Source: Candidatus Cloacimonadota bacterium (lineage in GTDB: Bacteria; Cloacimonadota; Cloacimonadia; Cloacimonadales; Cloacimonadaceae). From it: a stretch of 51,100 bases of DNA. The notes beneath the pieces were generated by a model. That model worked only from the letters and a program-made list of their open reading frames with translations. It was not told where the DNA came from and ran no database searches. How positions within the stretch are numbered: the first letter of the stretch is position 1; the number at the start of each line of letters is the position of its first letter. The DNA lies in assembly GCA_012522935.1 (NCBI GenBank), contig JAAYJN010000106.1:1-51100 (forward strand), given 5' to 3'. Shown here in pieces: positions 16,624 to 24,584 of the stretch. Made by a program: the position numbers and the translations under genes.

Positions 16624-17682
16624 ATGGAAGAGAAACACCTCAAATTCTTTCGCGACCTCGTCTCTGCACCCAGTCCATCCGGGTTTGAAGCCCCTGCCCA
16701 GAAGGTGGCGCGTGCTTTCATGGCACCTTATGCTGATGAAATCACCTCCGATATCAACGGCAACCTGATTGCTTTCAAAAAAGGCAGTGGCAAGCTGAAA
16801 GTGATGGTGGTGGGGCATGCGGATGAGATCGGCTTTATCATCAACCACATTGACGAACAAGGTTATGTATACGTGAAAAGCTTGGGCGGTTTTGACGTGA
16901 ACCTCCTGCCCGGCTTGCGCGTGGATATATATCATGAAGAAAACCTGGTGCGCGGCATCTTTGGAAGGAAGCCCGTCCACATGATGCGCGGTGACGAAGG
17001 CTCTCCCAAACTGAAGCTGGAAGACCTGTGGATAGATATCGGAGCCACCAGCAAGGAAGAAGCCCTCAAGCTGGTAGCCATCGGCGATATCGCCACCTAC
17101 CACAGCCAGTTTGAAATGCTCTCTGAAGACTTCGTAGTCACCAAAGCCACCGATAACAAGGCTGGCGTGTATGTGGCAGCCCGCGTGATGCAGGAATTGG
17201 CAAAGAAGAAGCTGAAAGCAAACTACTATGCCGTGTGTTCCGTGGGAGAAGAGACCACCATGAAGGGAGCCGCCACCAGCGCCTCGCAGATCCAACCCGA
17301 TATCGCCATAGCCGTGGATGTCACCTTCACCTCCGACGTTCCCGGTTCAGACAAGCGTATTTACGGAGACGTATCTTTGGGCAAAGGCCCCACGCTCAGC
17401 ATTGGCGCCGCTTTGCATCCAGTTATCAGGGAAAGGCTGATCGCCGCCGCAGATAAGCTGAAACTGCCTTATCAGATTGAGATAGCCCCTGGCAGAACAG
17501 GCACCGATGCGGATGCCATCCATGCCCGTGGAGTGGGAGCCGCCACCGCCGTCATCGGCATCCCCAATCGTTATATGCACTCACCCAATGAGGTTATCTC
17601 GCTTAGCGATCTGGATAATGCCGTGAAAATGACCGCTGCTTTTGTTGCAGCTCTGGACGATAAAATAGACCTCAAACGCTGA
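16624..17682 (+). CDS. M42 family metallo-aminopeptidase
   Basis: 352 residues from ATG 16624, which has AAGGA 7 nt upstream. A TTG at 16606 is possible but adds only six residues. Metal-site motifs are visible in order: GHADEIGF (H65, D67), TKATDNKAG, GEETTMKGA with the catalytic and ligand glutamates, VDVTF, and a late YMHSPNEV histidine. M42 enzymes (FrvX, glutamyl aminopeptidase, TET peptidases) form large dodecamers and remove N-terminal residues from peptides in the cytoplasm. This fits an organism that degrades protein. It follows the cupin gene closely and ends at a clear terminator. Confidence 0.9.
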   Translation: MEEKHLKFFRDLVSAPSPSGFEAPAQKVARAFMAPYADEITSDINGNLIAFKKGSGKLKVMVVGHADEIGFIINHIDEQGYVYVKSLGGFDVNLLPGLRVDIYHEENLVRGIFGRKPVHMMRGDEGSPKLKLEDLWIDIGATSKEEALKLVAIGDIATYHSQFEMLSEDFVVTKATDNKAGVYVAARVMQELAKKKLKANYYAVCSVGEETTMKGAATSASQIQPDIAIAVDVTFTSDVPGSDKRIYGDVSLGKGPTLSIGAALHPVIRERLIAAADKLKLPYQIEIAPGRTGTDADAIHARGVGAATAVIGIPNRYMHSPNEVISLSDLDNAVKMTAAFVAALDDKIDLKR

Positions 17683-17697
17683 ATATAGCAAACTGTG

Positions 17698-17748
17698 AAG
17701 TGCCAGGGAAGAAATAATCGTTGACGCCCTGGCACTTTTCATTTTTCT
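17698..17748 (+). terminator. Rho-independent terminator after the M42 peptidase gene
   Basis: AAGTGCCAGGG (17698-17708) pairs perfectly with CCCTGGCACTT (17727-17737), an 11-bp stem with an 18-nt loop. It is followed by the T-rich TTCATTTTTCTGG. It lies 16 nt after the stop codon. Confidence 0.8.
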
Positions 17749-17810
17749 GGCACAAAATGCTATGCATTACTGCAATTGCAAATTAAGATAAATAGAATAA
17801 AGGAGCAACC

Positions 17811-17987
17811 ATGGCAAAGAACAATCGTGGAAAAACCCTTAGAACATTGGTCGCCCGCGGTCGCGGAGAGTGCCCTTCCTGCCATCGTACAGGCGTCAAA
17901 TTGCTTTACGAAATAAAAGCGGGAGAACAGACCTTCAAAGTGTGCAAGATCTGCAAAACCGTCCCCGCCGAAAAACTGGGCGCCTAA
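17811..17987 (+). CDS. Small zinc-ribbon protein of 58 residues
   Basis: ATG 17811 to TAA 17985-17987, with the strong ribosome site AAAGGAG 6 nt upstream. The first 19 residues are very basic (MAKNNRGKTLRTLVARGRG). Then come two CxxC knuckles, CPSCHRTGVKLLYE (C21, C24) and VCKICKTV (C45, C48), 20 residues apart, the spacing of a zinc ribbon. A basic tail plus ribbon resembles small ribosomal or RNA-binding proteins, but I do not recognise a named family. It stands between a terminator and a second hairpin, so it is probably its own transcript. A perfect palindrome TGCAATTGCA lies at 17771-17780 in its leader. Confidence 0.75.
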   Translation: MAKNNRGKTLRTLVARGRGECPSCHRTGVKLLYEIKAGEQTFKVCKICKTVPAEKLGA

Positions 17988-18005
17988 GCCCCTTTGGCAT
18001 CTTAC

Positions 18006-18056
18006 AAAGCCCGTTTTGCCCAATGGTTTTATCATCTGGCAAGCCGGGCTTTTATT
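18006..18056 (+). terminator. Probable terminator after the zinc-ribbon gene
   Basis: AAAGCCCG (18006-18013) pairs with CGGGCTTT (18045-18052). An inner GCC...GGC helix is possible, and TATT follows. The U-tract is short and the rsmA start lies only 10 bp on, so it could attenuate rather than stop transcription. Confidence 0.5.
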
Positions 18057-18061
18057 GATTG

Positions 18062-18841
18062 ATGAACAAATTTATGAAGAAGCGCCACAGCCTGGGGCAA
18101 AACTTCCTCACTGATCCTGATATCGCAGCTCAGATAGCAGCTTCAGCCGGTATTGAGGAAGGCGAGACCGTGTGGGAAATAGGCCCCGGAATGGGCATCC
18201 TCACCCAAGAGCTGCTAAAGTATCAACCCCGGCTCACCGCGTTTGAGATTGATGGAAGGCTGATTCCCTTTCTGGAAAAGCGTTTTAGGGATTCATTAGA
18301 GCACATTCATGGCGATATTTTACAGCAGGATTGGGCGGCTTTGATTGCTGGCAAAGAGCTGAAGCTGGTTTCCAATCTCCCCTATCAAATCAGCTCTCCC
18401 CTCTTGGAACTTTTACAGCGGCATCACCAGAGCTTCAAATTGTCTGTGCTGATGTTGCAACGAGAAGTGGCTCATAGGCTCACGGCATCCCCTGGCAGCA
18501 AGGCTTATGGTGCGCTCAGCCTCAGGATGCAGCTCAATTTTGATATCGAAGTGGTGATGGATGTATCCAAAGATTATTTTGACCCCGTGCCCCAGGTGGA
18601 TTCCAGCGTTGTGAGGATCACACCCCGGGCAATCCCAGCCCAGATCCAGAACCTCACCACCTTCCATAGGCTTATCCGCATCGGCTTTTCCAGCAGAAGA
18701 AAGACCATGCGCAACAACCTCCTCCCCCACTACGATAAAGCCACACTCCTAAAACTGCAAGATAGCTCCGGAATAGACTTACAACGCCGGGCAGAGACGT
18801 TAAGTGAAGCTGAATTCATCCTTCTTTCTGATTTGCTTTAG
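18062..18841 (+). CDS. rsmA: 16S rRNA (adenine-N6,N6)-dimethyltransferase
   Basis: 259 residues from ATG 18062; the ATG at 18074 is an alternative. The RsmA/KsgA signature HSLGQNFLTDP opens the protein. The SAM-binding motif EIGPGMGILTQELL is near 40-53, and the catalytic NLPYQISSPLL is near 105. The C-terminal FSSRRKTMRNNL is also typical. The enzyme dimethylates the two adjacent adenines in the 3' terminal helix of 16S rRNA, a late step in 30S assembly. No strong ribosome site is visible, and the gene begins right after a hairpin. Its last 38 bp overlap the start of the next gene. Confidence 0.93.
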   Translation: MNKFMKKRHSLGQNFLTDPDIAAQIAASAGIEEGETVWEIGPGMGILTQELLKYQPRLTAFEIDGRLIPFLEKRFRDSLEHIHGDILQQDWAALIAGKELKLVSNLPYQISSPLLELLQRHHQSFKLSVLMLQREVAHRLTASPGSKAYGALSLRMQLNFDIEVVMDVSKDYFDPVPQVDSSVVRITPRAIPAQIQNLTTFHRLIRIGFSSRRKTMRNNLLPHYDKATLLKLQDSSGIDLQRRAETLSEAEFILLSDLL

Positions 18842-20603
18842 TCTGGTTGCCTCGCTATTGGCAGCACAGAATAAAGAACTGGAGTTCTTCTTTTCCGACA
18901 CTCAAAACGTACGCAGCACCCAAAACGCCCTCAACTATCAAATCCTATATAGTCCCCGTTCCCTGATTGGCATCAAAGTAAATACCGGCACTGATGAACG
19001 GCTCACCTTTGACCAAAGAAGCAGGCAGGCATCCCTGCAAATGGATTGGCAACTGGGAGGCAGGCTATTTTCTCACTTCATCAATACGGGCTATGAATAC
19101 TTTTACGATTCCAGCTCGCTGGAACAGGAGCTTTCCCCTTATCGCAACAAAACCGCCTTCCTGGGCTATGACCTGGAGTTTTCCCCCGTGGATAGCCTTG
19201 CGCTCAACTTAGGTGGCAGCGCCATCATCAGAAGGGAAGAAGACCGCTATACTGCAGACAGGCTTCTAAAAAGTGACGGTTACCGCTTGCAAGGGAGCAT
19301 GAGGGCAGCATCTGGCTGGGGGGATGCCCAGTTTGGCATCAGGGCACATGTGGAAAGTAAAGATTTGGATTGGGAAGCTTACAGGAGAACCAACATTAGC
19401 GCCTGGACTGATTATGAGACTTACCAATTTCAATGGCAGCAAAGCTTTAACTGGGATTACAACGAAGACGATCTTTATGTGTTGGAAATGCGTCATGGTG
19501 ACAGACCCGAAGGCAACTACCGCTTCAGCGATATGCAAAAGCGCAATTCCATTGGCTACAACAGCTTTATGGAGTACCGCCATCCTTCAGACTATGTGAG
19601 GCTCTCTTTTGCAGACATCTTTTGGCGCCGCTATCTCTCCTTGCAGGAAAACGCCCCCCGCAACAACACCGATTTGATAAATCAAGCCAATCTGGATTTG
19701 GACGTCCAGATTCACCCCCGCCTAACTCTCAATAGCCGTGCCATGTATCATTACAGCTTAAAAGACTTCAGCTATCTGGGCAATACCCGCCACACCTCTC
19801 TGAGGGGATTATCCGCACGCTTGGGCTGGGAATATCTGCCTTACGATTCCCTTTTGGTACAGTATTCCATCGATTTGCAGCGCAGCCTGTATCCAGAGGA
19901 AGATCATATGTGGGATAACGACCTGCGCACCAGCTCCCTCAGCCTTGGCGTGGTACACCATTGGAAACAGCGGATGAGGCTGGGCACCTGGGTAAATTGG
20001 AGCCTGAAAGATGACGTATATATCGATGGCATCCTCTCCTCAAACAACAAGAATATCAACAGCATTTCACTGATGCCGGATTGCCGCATCCTCATTGGGG
20101 ATAGGCTGAGCTTTAACCAATATTACAAGCTGCGTGCGGAATATACGGATTATATGTATGAGGGCAGAAACCGCAGCTTTTACCGGCACCTGGGCTATCG
20201 ATACAGTCTTACCTTCGATAGCTTTCCTTTGGCGGCACGCAGCGGTAATCCCGTGTGGATGCTACTGCCCTATCGTCAAGGATATGGCAATGCGATATCG
20301 ATGGAGCTTAGTTTTGGCTATGAACAAAACGATTATGCCGAAAATATGGGCGAGTATTATCTGATCAATTCCAAAAACAAGCGCTACTCCTCCGGATTCC
20401 AAATCAAACATGATATTGATTCCCTCTATTATATTGTGGAACCCAAATATTTTTGGGGCACCTGGCAGGAATATTCCCTGCTCCTGGGCTTGGCATGGCA
20501 GTTTAATCCTCAATCCCTGCTGGAGTTTTCTCTAAATCCCATAGGTGAAAGCCTCAATTCATTGGAGTGGCGCAGCAGCATCAATCTTAGTTTACGTTAT
20601 TGA
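18804..20603 (+). CDS. Exported beta-rich outer-membrane-like protein, unknown function
   Basis: 599 residues from a GTG at 18804 inside the end of rsmA. This start is chosen because the next residues form a clear signal peptide (hydrophobic core LICFSLVASLLA, cleavage after AAQ or nearby), while no later start would keep it. The rest is dominated by alternating polar/aromatic strands with many Tyr, Trp and Arg residues (FEYRHPSDYVRLSFADI-like pieces). It ends with LEWRSSINLSLRY, whose terminal aromatic after a strand is typical of outer-membrane barrels. I infer a barrel of FCB type but recognise no family. The 38-bp overlap suggests coupling to rsmA. Confidence 0.75.
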   Translation: MKLNSSFFLICFSLVASLLAAQNKELEFFFSDTQNVRSTQNALNYQILYSPRSLIGIKVNTGTDERLTFDQRSRQASLQMDWQLGGRLFSHFINTGYEYFYDSSSLEQELSPYRNKTAFLGYDLEFSPVDSLALNLGGSAIIRREEDRYTADRLLKSDGYRLQGSMRAASGWGDAQFGIRAHVESKDLDWEAYRRTNISAWTDYETYQFQWQQSFNWDYNEDDLYVLEMRHGDRPEGNYRFSDMQKRNSIGYNSFMEYRHPSDYVRLSFADIFWRRYLSLQENAPRNNTDLINQANLDLDVQIHPRLTLNSRAMYHYSLKDFSYLGNTRHTSLRGLSARLGWEYLPYDSLLVQYSIDLQRSLYPEEDHMWDNDLRTSSLSLGVVHHWKQRMRLGTWVNWSLKDDVYIDGILSSNNKNINSISLMPDCRILIGDRLSFNQYYKLRAEYTDYMYEGRNRSFYRHLGYRYSLTFDSFPLAARSGNPVWMLLPYRQGYGNAISMELSFGYEQNDYAENMGEYYLINSKNKRYSSGFQIKHDIDSLYYIVEPKYFWGTWQEYSLLLGLAWQFNPQSLLEFSLNPIGESLNSLEWRSSINLSLRY

Positions 20604-20624
20604 AGCTGTCAATCTGACCGCTTT

Positions 20625-20697
20625 TTGCCCATTAGCCTCCCTTGTACCACCCTTGTCTCACCCTTGTCGAGACAAAGGAGAGACAAGGGTGGTTAAC
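20625..20697 (+). repeat. Phased palindromic repeat, copy 2
   Basis: CCCTTGT starts at 20639, 20650 and 20661, then ACAAAGG (one base off) at 20672 and ACAAGGG at 20683. All spacings are 11 bp. The flank TTGCCCATTAGCCT (20625-20638) is the same as in copy 1, inverted. It lies 22 bp after the barrel-protein stop. Confidence 0.9.
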
Positions 20698-20840
20698 AGA
20701 CGCGGTATCAGTTTGGGGGCATAAATACCAAAGATTCAGATATTCAGTTACAAAGGAAATTGCTTGACATTCTGCCTGTAGGCGCATCTTTTGATTTCAA
20801 TCCCAATTTATAATCAAAATACATATATAATGGAGGAACG

Positions 20841-21350
20841 ATGCGCATCGCCAAATACGCCTTGGTAGTGATTTTGTTCACCTTGTTACTTTCCGGATGT
20901 GGAAAGAACGTCACCCTGTATAAACAGGCTAAAAAACTTTATGAGGCGGGCAATTATGAAGCTGCTCTGACGGCAAACGCCCAATCCTTGCTCATCAAAG
21001 CAGATTACAAAAAAGCTCAGGAACTGCTCAAGAATGTATATCCCAAAGCCATCAAATACAGGAAGGATAACATTACCAAAATACAGGCAAAAGACGAGCC
21101 GGACATGTGGGATCTATTGGTTCCCGAATATCAGGGATTGGTGAATATCTTTGACACTATGGCAGATTTGCCCCGTTTGGTGCACCCCAAGACCAAAGAG
21201 GTGTTTAGATATGACAGGGAGGATTACTATCCCCAGCTGAAGGAAAGCCGCACCAATGCCGCTGCCTATCATTATCAGAAAGGACTGGATATCACACTGC
21301 AATCTGATGAGCCAGACATTCAAAAGCAGGCAGCCTTGGAATTTAAGTAA
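20841..21350 (+). CDS. Lipoprotein, N-terminal part of a CsgG-like gene interrupted by TAA
   Basis: 169 residues with lipoprotein signal LLLSGC (C20) and a good ribosome site, TGGAGG, before the ATG. TPR-like helices follow (YKQAKKLYEAGNYEAALTAN, YHYQKGLDITLQ...). The frame ends in LEFK then TAA (21348-21350). Reading straight through the stop continues the same helical pattern (AMDFDANYKDVKVRYEQA) into the CsgG-like part that starts at 21354 in the identical frame. So this looks like the first 40% of one lipoprotein of about 427 residues broken by a single nonsense codon (TAA where AAA would give Lys). Alternatives are two genuine separate proteins, stop-codon readthrough or a sequence error. 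Confidence 0.75.
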   Translation: MRIAKYALVVILFTLLLSGCGKNVTLYKQAKKLYEAGNYEAALTANAQSLLIKADYKKAQELLKNVYPKAIKYRKDNITKIQAKDEPDMWDLLVPEYQGLVNIFDTMADLPRLVHPKTKEVFRYDREDYYPQLKESRTNAAAYHYQKGLDITLQSDEPDIQKQAALEFK

Positions 21351-21353
21351 GCG

Positions 21354-22124
21354 ATGGATTTTGACGCCAATTACAAAGACGTAAAAGTGCGCTATGAACA
21401 AGCGCGCCGCATGGCTGTAAAGCGCATTGCCATCCTGGCTTTTGAGGATAAAACGGGTGATCGGAACCGGTATGGCGGCATCCCCGATATGTTGGAATCC
21501 AAGATAGTAAGCAGCCTTATCAATGACAAATCCGCAGCTGAATTCATGGAAATCATCAGCCGCGAAAGAATTGATACCGTGCTTAAAGAGCAGGAGCTTA
21601 GCGCCTCCGGCTTGGTGGATGAATCTTCTGTGGCAAAATTTGGACAGATCTTGGGAGCGCATGAGATCTTGAGCGGCAAAATCCTCAAGGTGGAAGTGCA
21701 ACCCTCCCGCGTGAGCTCCCAACAGCTGAAGGAAAGCAAAACAATCGAGATTGAACAGGGAGATGCGGAGACAGACCCCAATGATGAGGACGACGATACA
21801 CCAGCGCTGAAACTGAAGCAAGACATACAGGTTCTTTACACCACATACACCAAGGAAGCCTCCGTATATATCACCGCCTCTTATGAGATTGTGGATGTGA
21901 CCACAGGCAGGATAAAGGTTCAGGATACCTATACGGGAACCTACACTTGGAGCGACACTTGGGCAAGAAAAGACAGCGGAGACGACCGTGCCCTCACCCC
22001 TGCTGCCAAAGCATTGATTGCCAAAAGCGAACCCTTCCCCCCATCCGAAAGTGAAATGGTATCTCAAGCAATAGAAAACCTCAGCCAACAATTTATCCAA
22101 CAGATAAAGAGATATGTCAAATAA
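21354..22124 (+). CDS. CsgG/FlgT-like envelope protein, C-terminal part of the interrupted gene
   Basis: 256 residues in the same frame as the preceding fragment and separated from it by TAA GCG. There is no signal peptide and no ribosome site before ATG 21354, so independent expression would be poor and cytoplasmic. Residues from about 22 on (KRIAILAFEDKTGDRNRY) are a CsgG/TolB-N-like domain. This is followed by SRERIDTVLKEQ and the AKFGQILGAHEILSGKI segment found in curli-transport CsgG and related lipoproteins, where these motifs are conserved. An acidic insert (DAETDPNDEDDD) lies near 145. It overlaps the next lipoprotein gene by 11 bp. The most likely original role is an outer-membrane-associated lipoprotein working with the LPP20-like partner. 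Confidence 0.75.
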   Translation: MDFDANYKDVKVRYEQARRMAVKRIAILAFEDKTGDRNRYGGIPDMLESKIVSSLINDKSAAEFMEIISRERIDTVLKEQELSASGLVDESSVAKFGQILGAHEILSGKILKVEVQPSRVSSQQLKESKTIEIEQGDAETDPNDEDDDTPALKLKQDIQVLYTTYTKEASVYITASYEIVDVTTGRIKVQDTYTGTYTWSDTWARKDSGDDRALTPAAKALIAKSEPFPPSESEMVSQAIENLSQQFIQQIKRYVK

Positions 22125-23478
22125 GCCTCTTTGGCTGATAATAATCGGTGTGATGGCGTGTTTGCTGTGCTCTTGCACGGCAAACCGCCGTCTCCCCTCC
22201 TGGATACAAAACAAGCCGGATGCCAACCTGTATTACAGCAGTGTGGTGAAAGTTTCCAAATATACGCCGGAATACCGGGAGAAAGCCAGATATGACGCCC
22301 TCAAGGATATTTCGATGCAGATATCCGTGATGGTGGATGGATCCGTGACGGTAAGTGAAACCGAAGCCTGGGGCATCAGTGCCTCAGACTTTAATTCCAT
22401 TGTGGAGACCAGCACCCGCAACCAGCTTTCCGATGTGGAATTGGCTGGCGAATATGAAACCAAGAACGAGTATTGGGCGCTGTATCGCATCAACAAGGAA
22501 AATTACCGTTTGCAACGCCGTCAAAATGCCGAAGCTGCCATGCGTCTTGCCCAGGATTTGATGCTGAAATATGATAAGGCATTAAGTGGTTCCAGAGTGG
22601 ACTTTATCCTGGTGATCACGATGCTCTTCCAGGCGCTGGATGCACTGAGCGACTATCCGGATTATGATTTTAAGATTGTGAGCGGGGATGAGACCATCCA
22701 TTTGTATAGCGAATTGTTACACCGCCTCTGGGAGATGAGTGGCAAGATCACCCTGGAGTGCCAGCCATGTGCCTCGGAGCTGGTAGCCCGCCGCTTCCAC
22801 AACGTGAAGCTGAGCGTACAATCCCTTTGGGATCATCAGGAGGGCAAGCCGATACAAAACTTGCCTTTGACCCTCAGATTTGTGCGTGGTGAAGGCGATA
22901 TTATCCCCTCCCTATACACCGATGCCCAAGGCAAGGCGGAATTGACCATCAAAAGGATCAAGTCGTTTGATTCCCCTCAAACCCTGCAGCTTGCCATCGA
23001 TAAACAAGCCATCCTCCAGCTATCATCCCATCCTTTAGTGCAAAAGATGATCCAGGCGCAAAGCTTTGCCTCGGTGAATCTTGATTTACGGGTGCGACGC
23101 CCGCGCATTATCGTGCAGGAGAATACTGCCAAACTTAGTTCATCACACTTGAATCTGCTCAAAGATAGGCTGCGGGAATATGGCTTGGAAGTGGTTGAAT
23201 CCCTTGCCATGGCAGATTATATGGTACGCTTGGAGGTGGATTCCCAGCCAGGGGCTTTCAATAATGCCCTCAATCTTTATTCTCATCTCTGCACTCTGCA
23301 TTTTACATTGATCGATACAGAGACCGGAGAAGCCCTGGGTTCTGGCAGCGTCTCCAATATCAAGGGCAGCGGCAACACTCCAGAAATGGCACAGCAAAGA
23401 GCCCTGCAGGAGGGGATCAAAAAGCTGAATCAGGAGACGCTGTATCTGGAAGTATATACTAAAATAATAGGGTTTTAG
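22114..23478 (+). CDS. LPP20-like lipoprotein
   Basis: 454 residues with a lipobox LCSC (C21), so probably lipid-anchored in the outer membrane or periplasmic leaflet. Residues about 28-150 (LPSWIQNKPD, KARYDALKDISMQISVMVDG, WALYRINKENYRLQ) match the pattern of LPP20/FlgP-type domains, which often accompany CsgG-like proteins. The C-terminal half has a probable Ig-like strand region and then a PEGA- or LptE-like segment (KLSSSHLNLLKDRLREYGLE). The ATG overlaps the end of the CsgG-like gene, so the pair forms one operon. The combination suggests an envelope assembly or export complex. Its substrate is not apparent. Confidence 0.8.
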   Translation: MSNKPLWLIIIGVMACLLCSCTANRRLPSWIQNKPDANLYYSSVVKVSKYTPEYREKARYDALKDISMQISVMVDGSVTVSETEAWGISASDFNSIVETSTRNQLSDVELAGEYETKNEYWALYRINKENYRLQRRQNAEAAMRLAQDLMLKYDKALSGSRVDFILVITMLFQALDALSDYPDYDFKIVSGDETIHLYSELLHRLWEMSGKITLECQPCASELVARRFHNVKLSVQSLWDHQEGKPIQNLPLTLRFVRGEGDIIPSLYTDAQGKAELTIKRIKSFDSPQTLQLAIDKQAILQLSSHPLVQKMIQAQSFASVNLDLRVRRPRIIVQENTAKLSSSHLNLLKDRLREYGLEVVESLAMADYMVRLEVDSQPGAFNNALNLYSHLCTLHFTLIDTETGEALGSGSVSNIKGSGNTPEMAQQRALQEGIKKLNQETLYLEVYTKIIGF

Positions 23479-23503
23479 GGCAAAGACGGCAGGAGAGCGA
23501 GTA

Positions 23504-24448
23504 TCAGGGCTGGAAGAAGAGCTTGATTGCCACCGGTCTGTGGTCTGAAAGGAGGTTGTAATAATTATGCCAGCTACCCATCATTAGCTCCATTTGCAGA
23601 GTGTTACAGGAGCTTTGTGGATGGGAAAAGCTGCTGAAGAGCTCGTTCGTGATAAGTATATGATCTATGTGTGAAAACGAGGGTGGGTAGGAGACATTGG
23701 CAGGAGTGAGATTTTGGGCAATCTCCATATCGGCAAAGAGATACTCCTGGGATCTATTCAGGAAAGGCAAAAAGACGTTGTACTCCGGGGGTTCGTGTAT
23801 CTGGTCGTTCAAGTCTCCCAACACTATCACCTTTTCTTCATTCCAATATGTGCGTATATAGGTATCCAGCTTTTCGCAGGCGAGGCGACGGCGGCGCTCC
23901 TCATCCCAAGGATCGGTTTCGTCTATATGGTTATCTCCAAAGGCTTTGAAGTGGTTGTTTACGATGATGAGGTCTTCCCCCTGCCAGCTTAGTTCCAACA
24001 CATAGGGCGGCCTGGGGAAGGGATTGGTCTCCCCGTTATAGATTGTATAACAATTCTTTACGTCCACGGTTCGCTCATCATACAGATAGGCAAGACGCCA
24101 GGCGCTGGTGGCATTATATACATAGGCGGAGTAATGGGGAATTCTCCTTGCCAGCTCCAAGAATGAATCCTTGTCGTTAATCTCTTGAAAGGCTATCACA
24201 TCCACTTTTAGTTGGGGAATGATAGCTGCCAGTTCCCTGATGGTGCTTTCGCCATTCCAGGGGAATTCGCGCAGATTCCAGCTAATCACTTCAAAGGTTT
24301 CATCACTGCCATAATCAGGTTGGAAGCCTGTATTATCATCATCCAGCTTGGTATTGGTGCCGCATGCGCCCAACCAGAATATGCCCAGGATGAGGGCAGC
24401 GTATGGCAGGTATATCTTTATTGATACTTTCAATAAGTTTTTCTTCAT
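23504..24448 (-). CDS. Endonuclease/exonuclease/phosphatase-family lipoprotein
   Basis: 314 residues with a lipoprotein signal (LGAC, C29). All active-site motifs of the EEP fold are present in order: ISWNLRE (metal-binding Asn), AFQEIND (Glu), VNNHFKAFGDN (His), VLGDLND (Asp/Asn) and FSHIDHILI (Asp-His). Being anchored in the envelope, it could degrade extracellular DNA or hydrolyse phosphoesters. The fold also includes sphingomyelinases and inositol phosphatases, so substrate is open. It is transcribed toward the LPP20-like gene with only 25 bp between stops, and away from the C25 peptidase gene. Confidence 0.85.
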   Translation of the reverse strand: MKKNLLKVSIKIYLPYAALILGIFWLGACGTNTKLDDDNTGFQPDYGSDETFEVISWNLREFPWNGESTIRELAAIIPQLKVDVIAFQEINDKDSFLELARRIPHYSAYVYNATSAWRLAYLYDERTVDVKNCYTIYNGETNPFPRPPYVLELSWQGEDLIIVNNHFKAFGDNHIDETDPWDEERRRRLACEKLDTYIRTYWNEEKVIVLGDLNDQIHEPPEYNVFLPFLNRSQEYLFADMEIAQNLTPANVSYPPSFSHIDHILITNELFSSFSHPQSSCNTLQMELMMGSWHNYYNLLSDHRPVAIKLFFQP

Positions 24449-24584
24449 AATATACTGCTATATGCAAGTTTTCCGCCATATTGCAAACTGAATACAGATA
24501 GCGATATAACTTGGCAAAAAACATCAAAGGAAATATGGGAATGATTATTGCATCCTGTTTGTGTAATTCAATCAAGGAGGATAA

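Noticed and set aside
20764-20814. TTGACA paired with TATAAT as a promoter for the CsgG-like lipoprotein gene
   Set aside because: The spacer is 39 bp, too long for one sigma-70 promoter; TTGACA is listed only among recurrent boxes.
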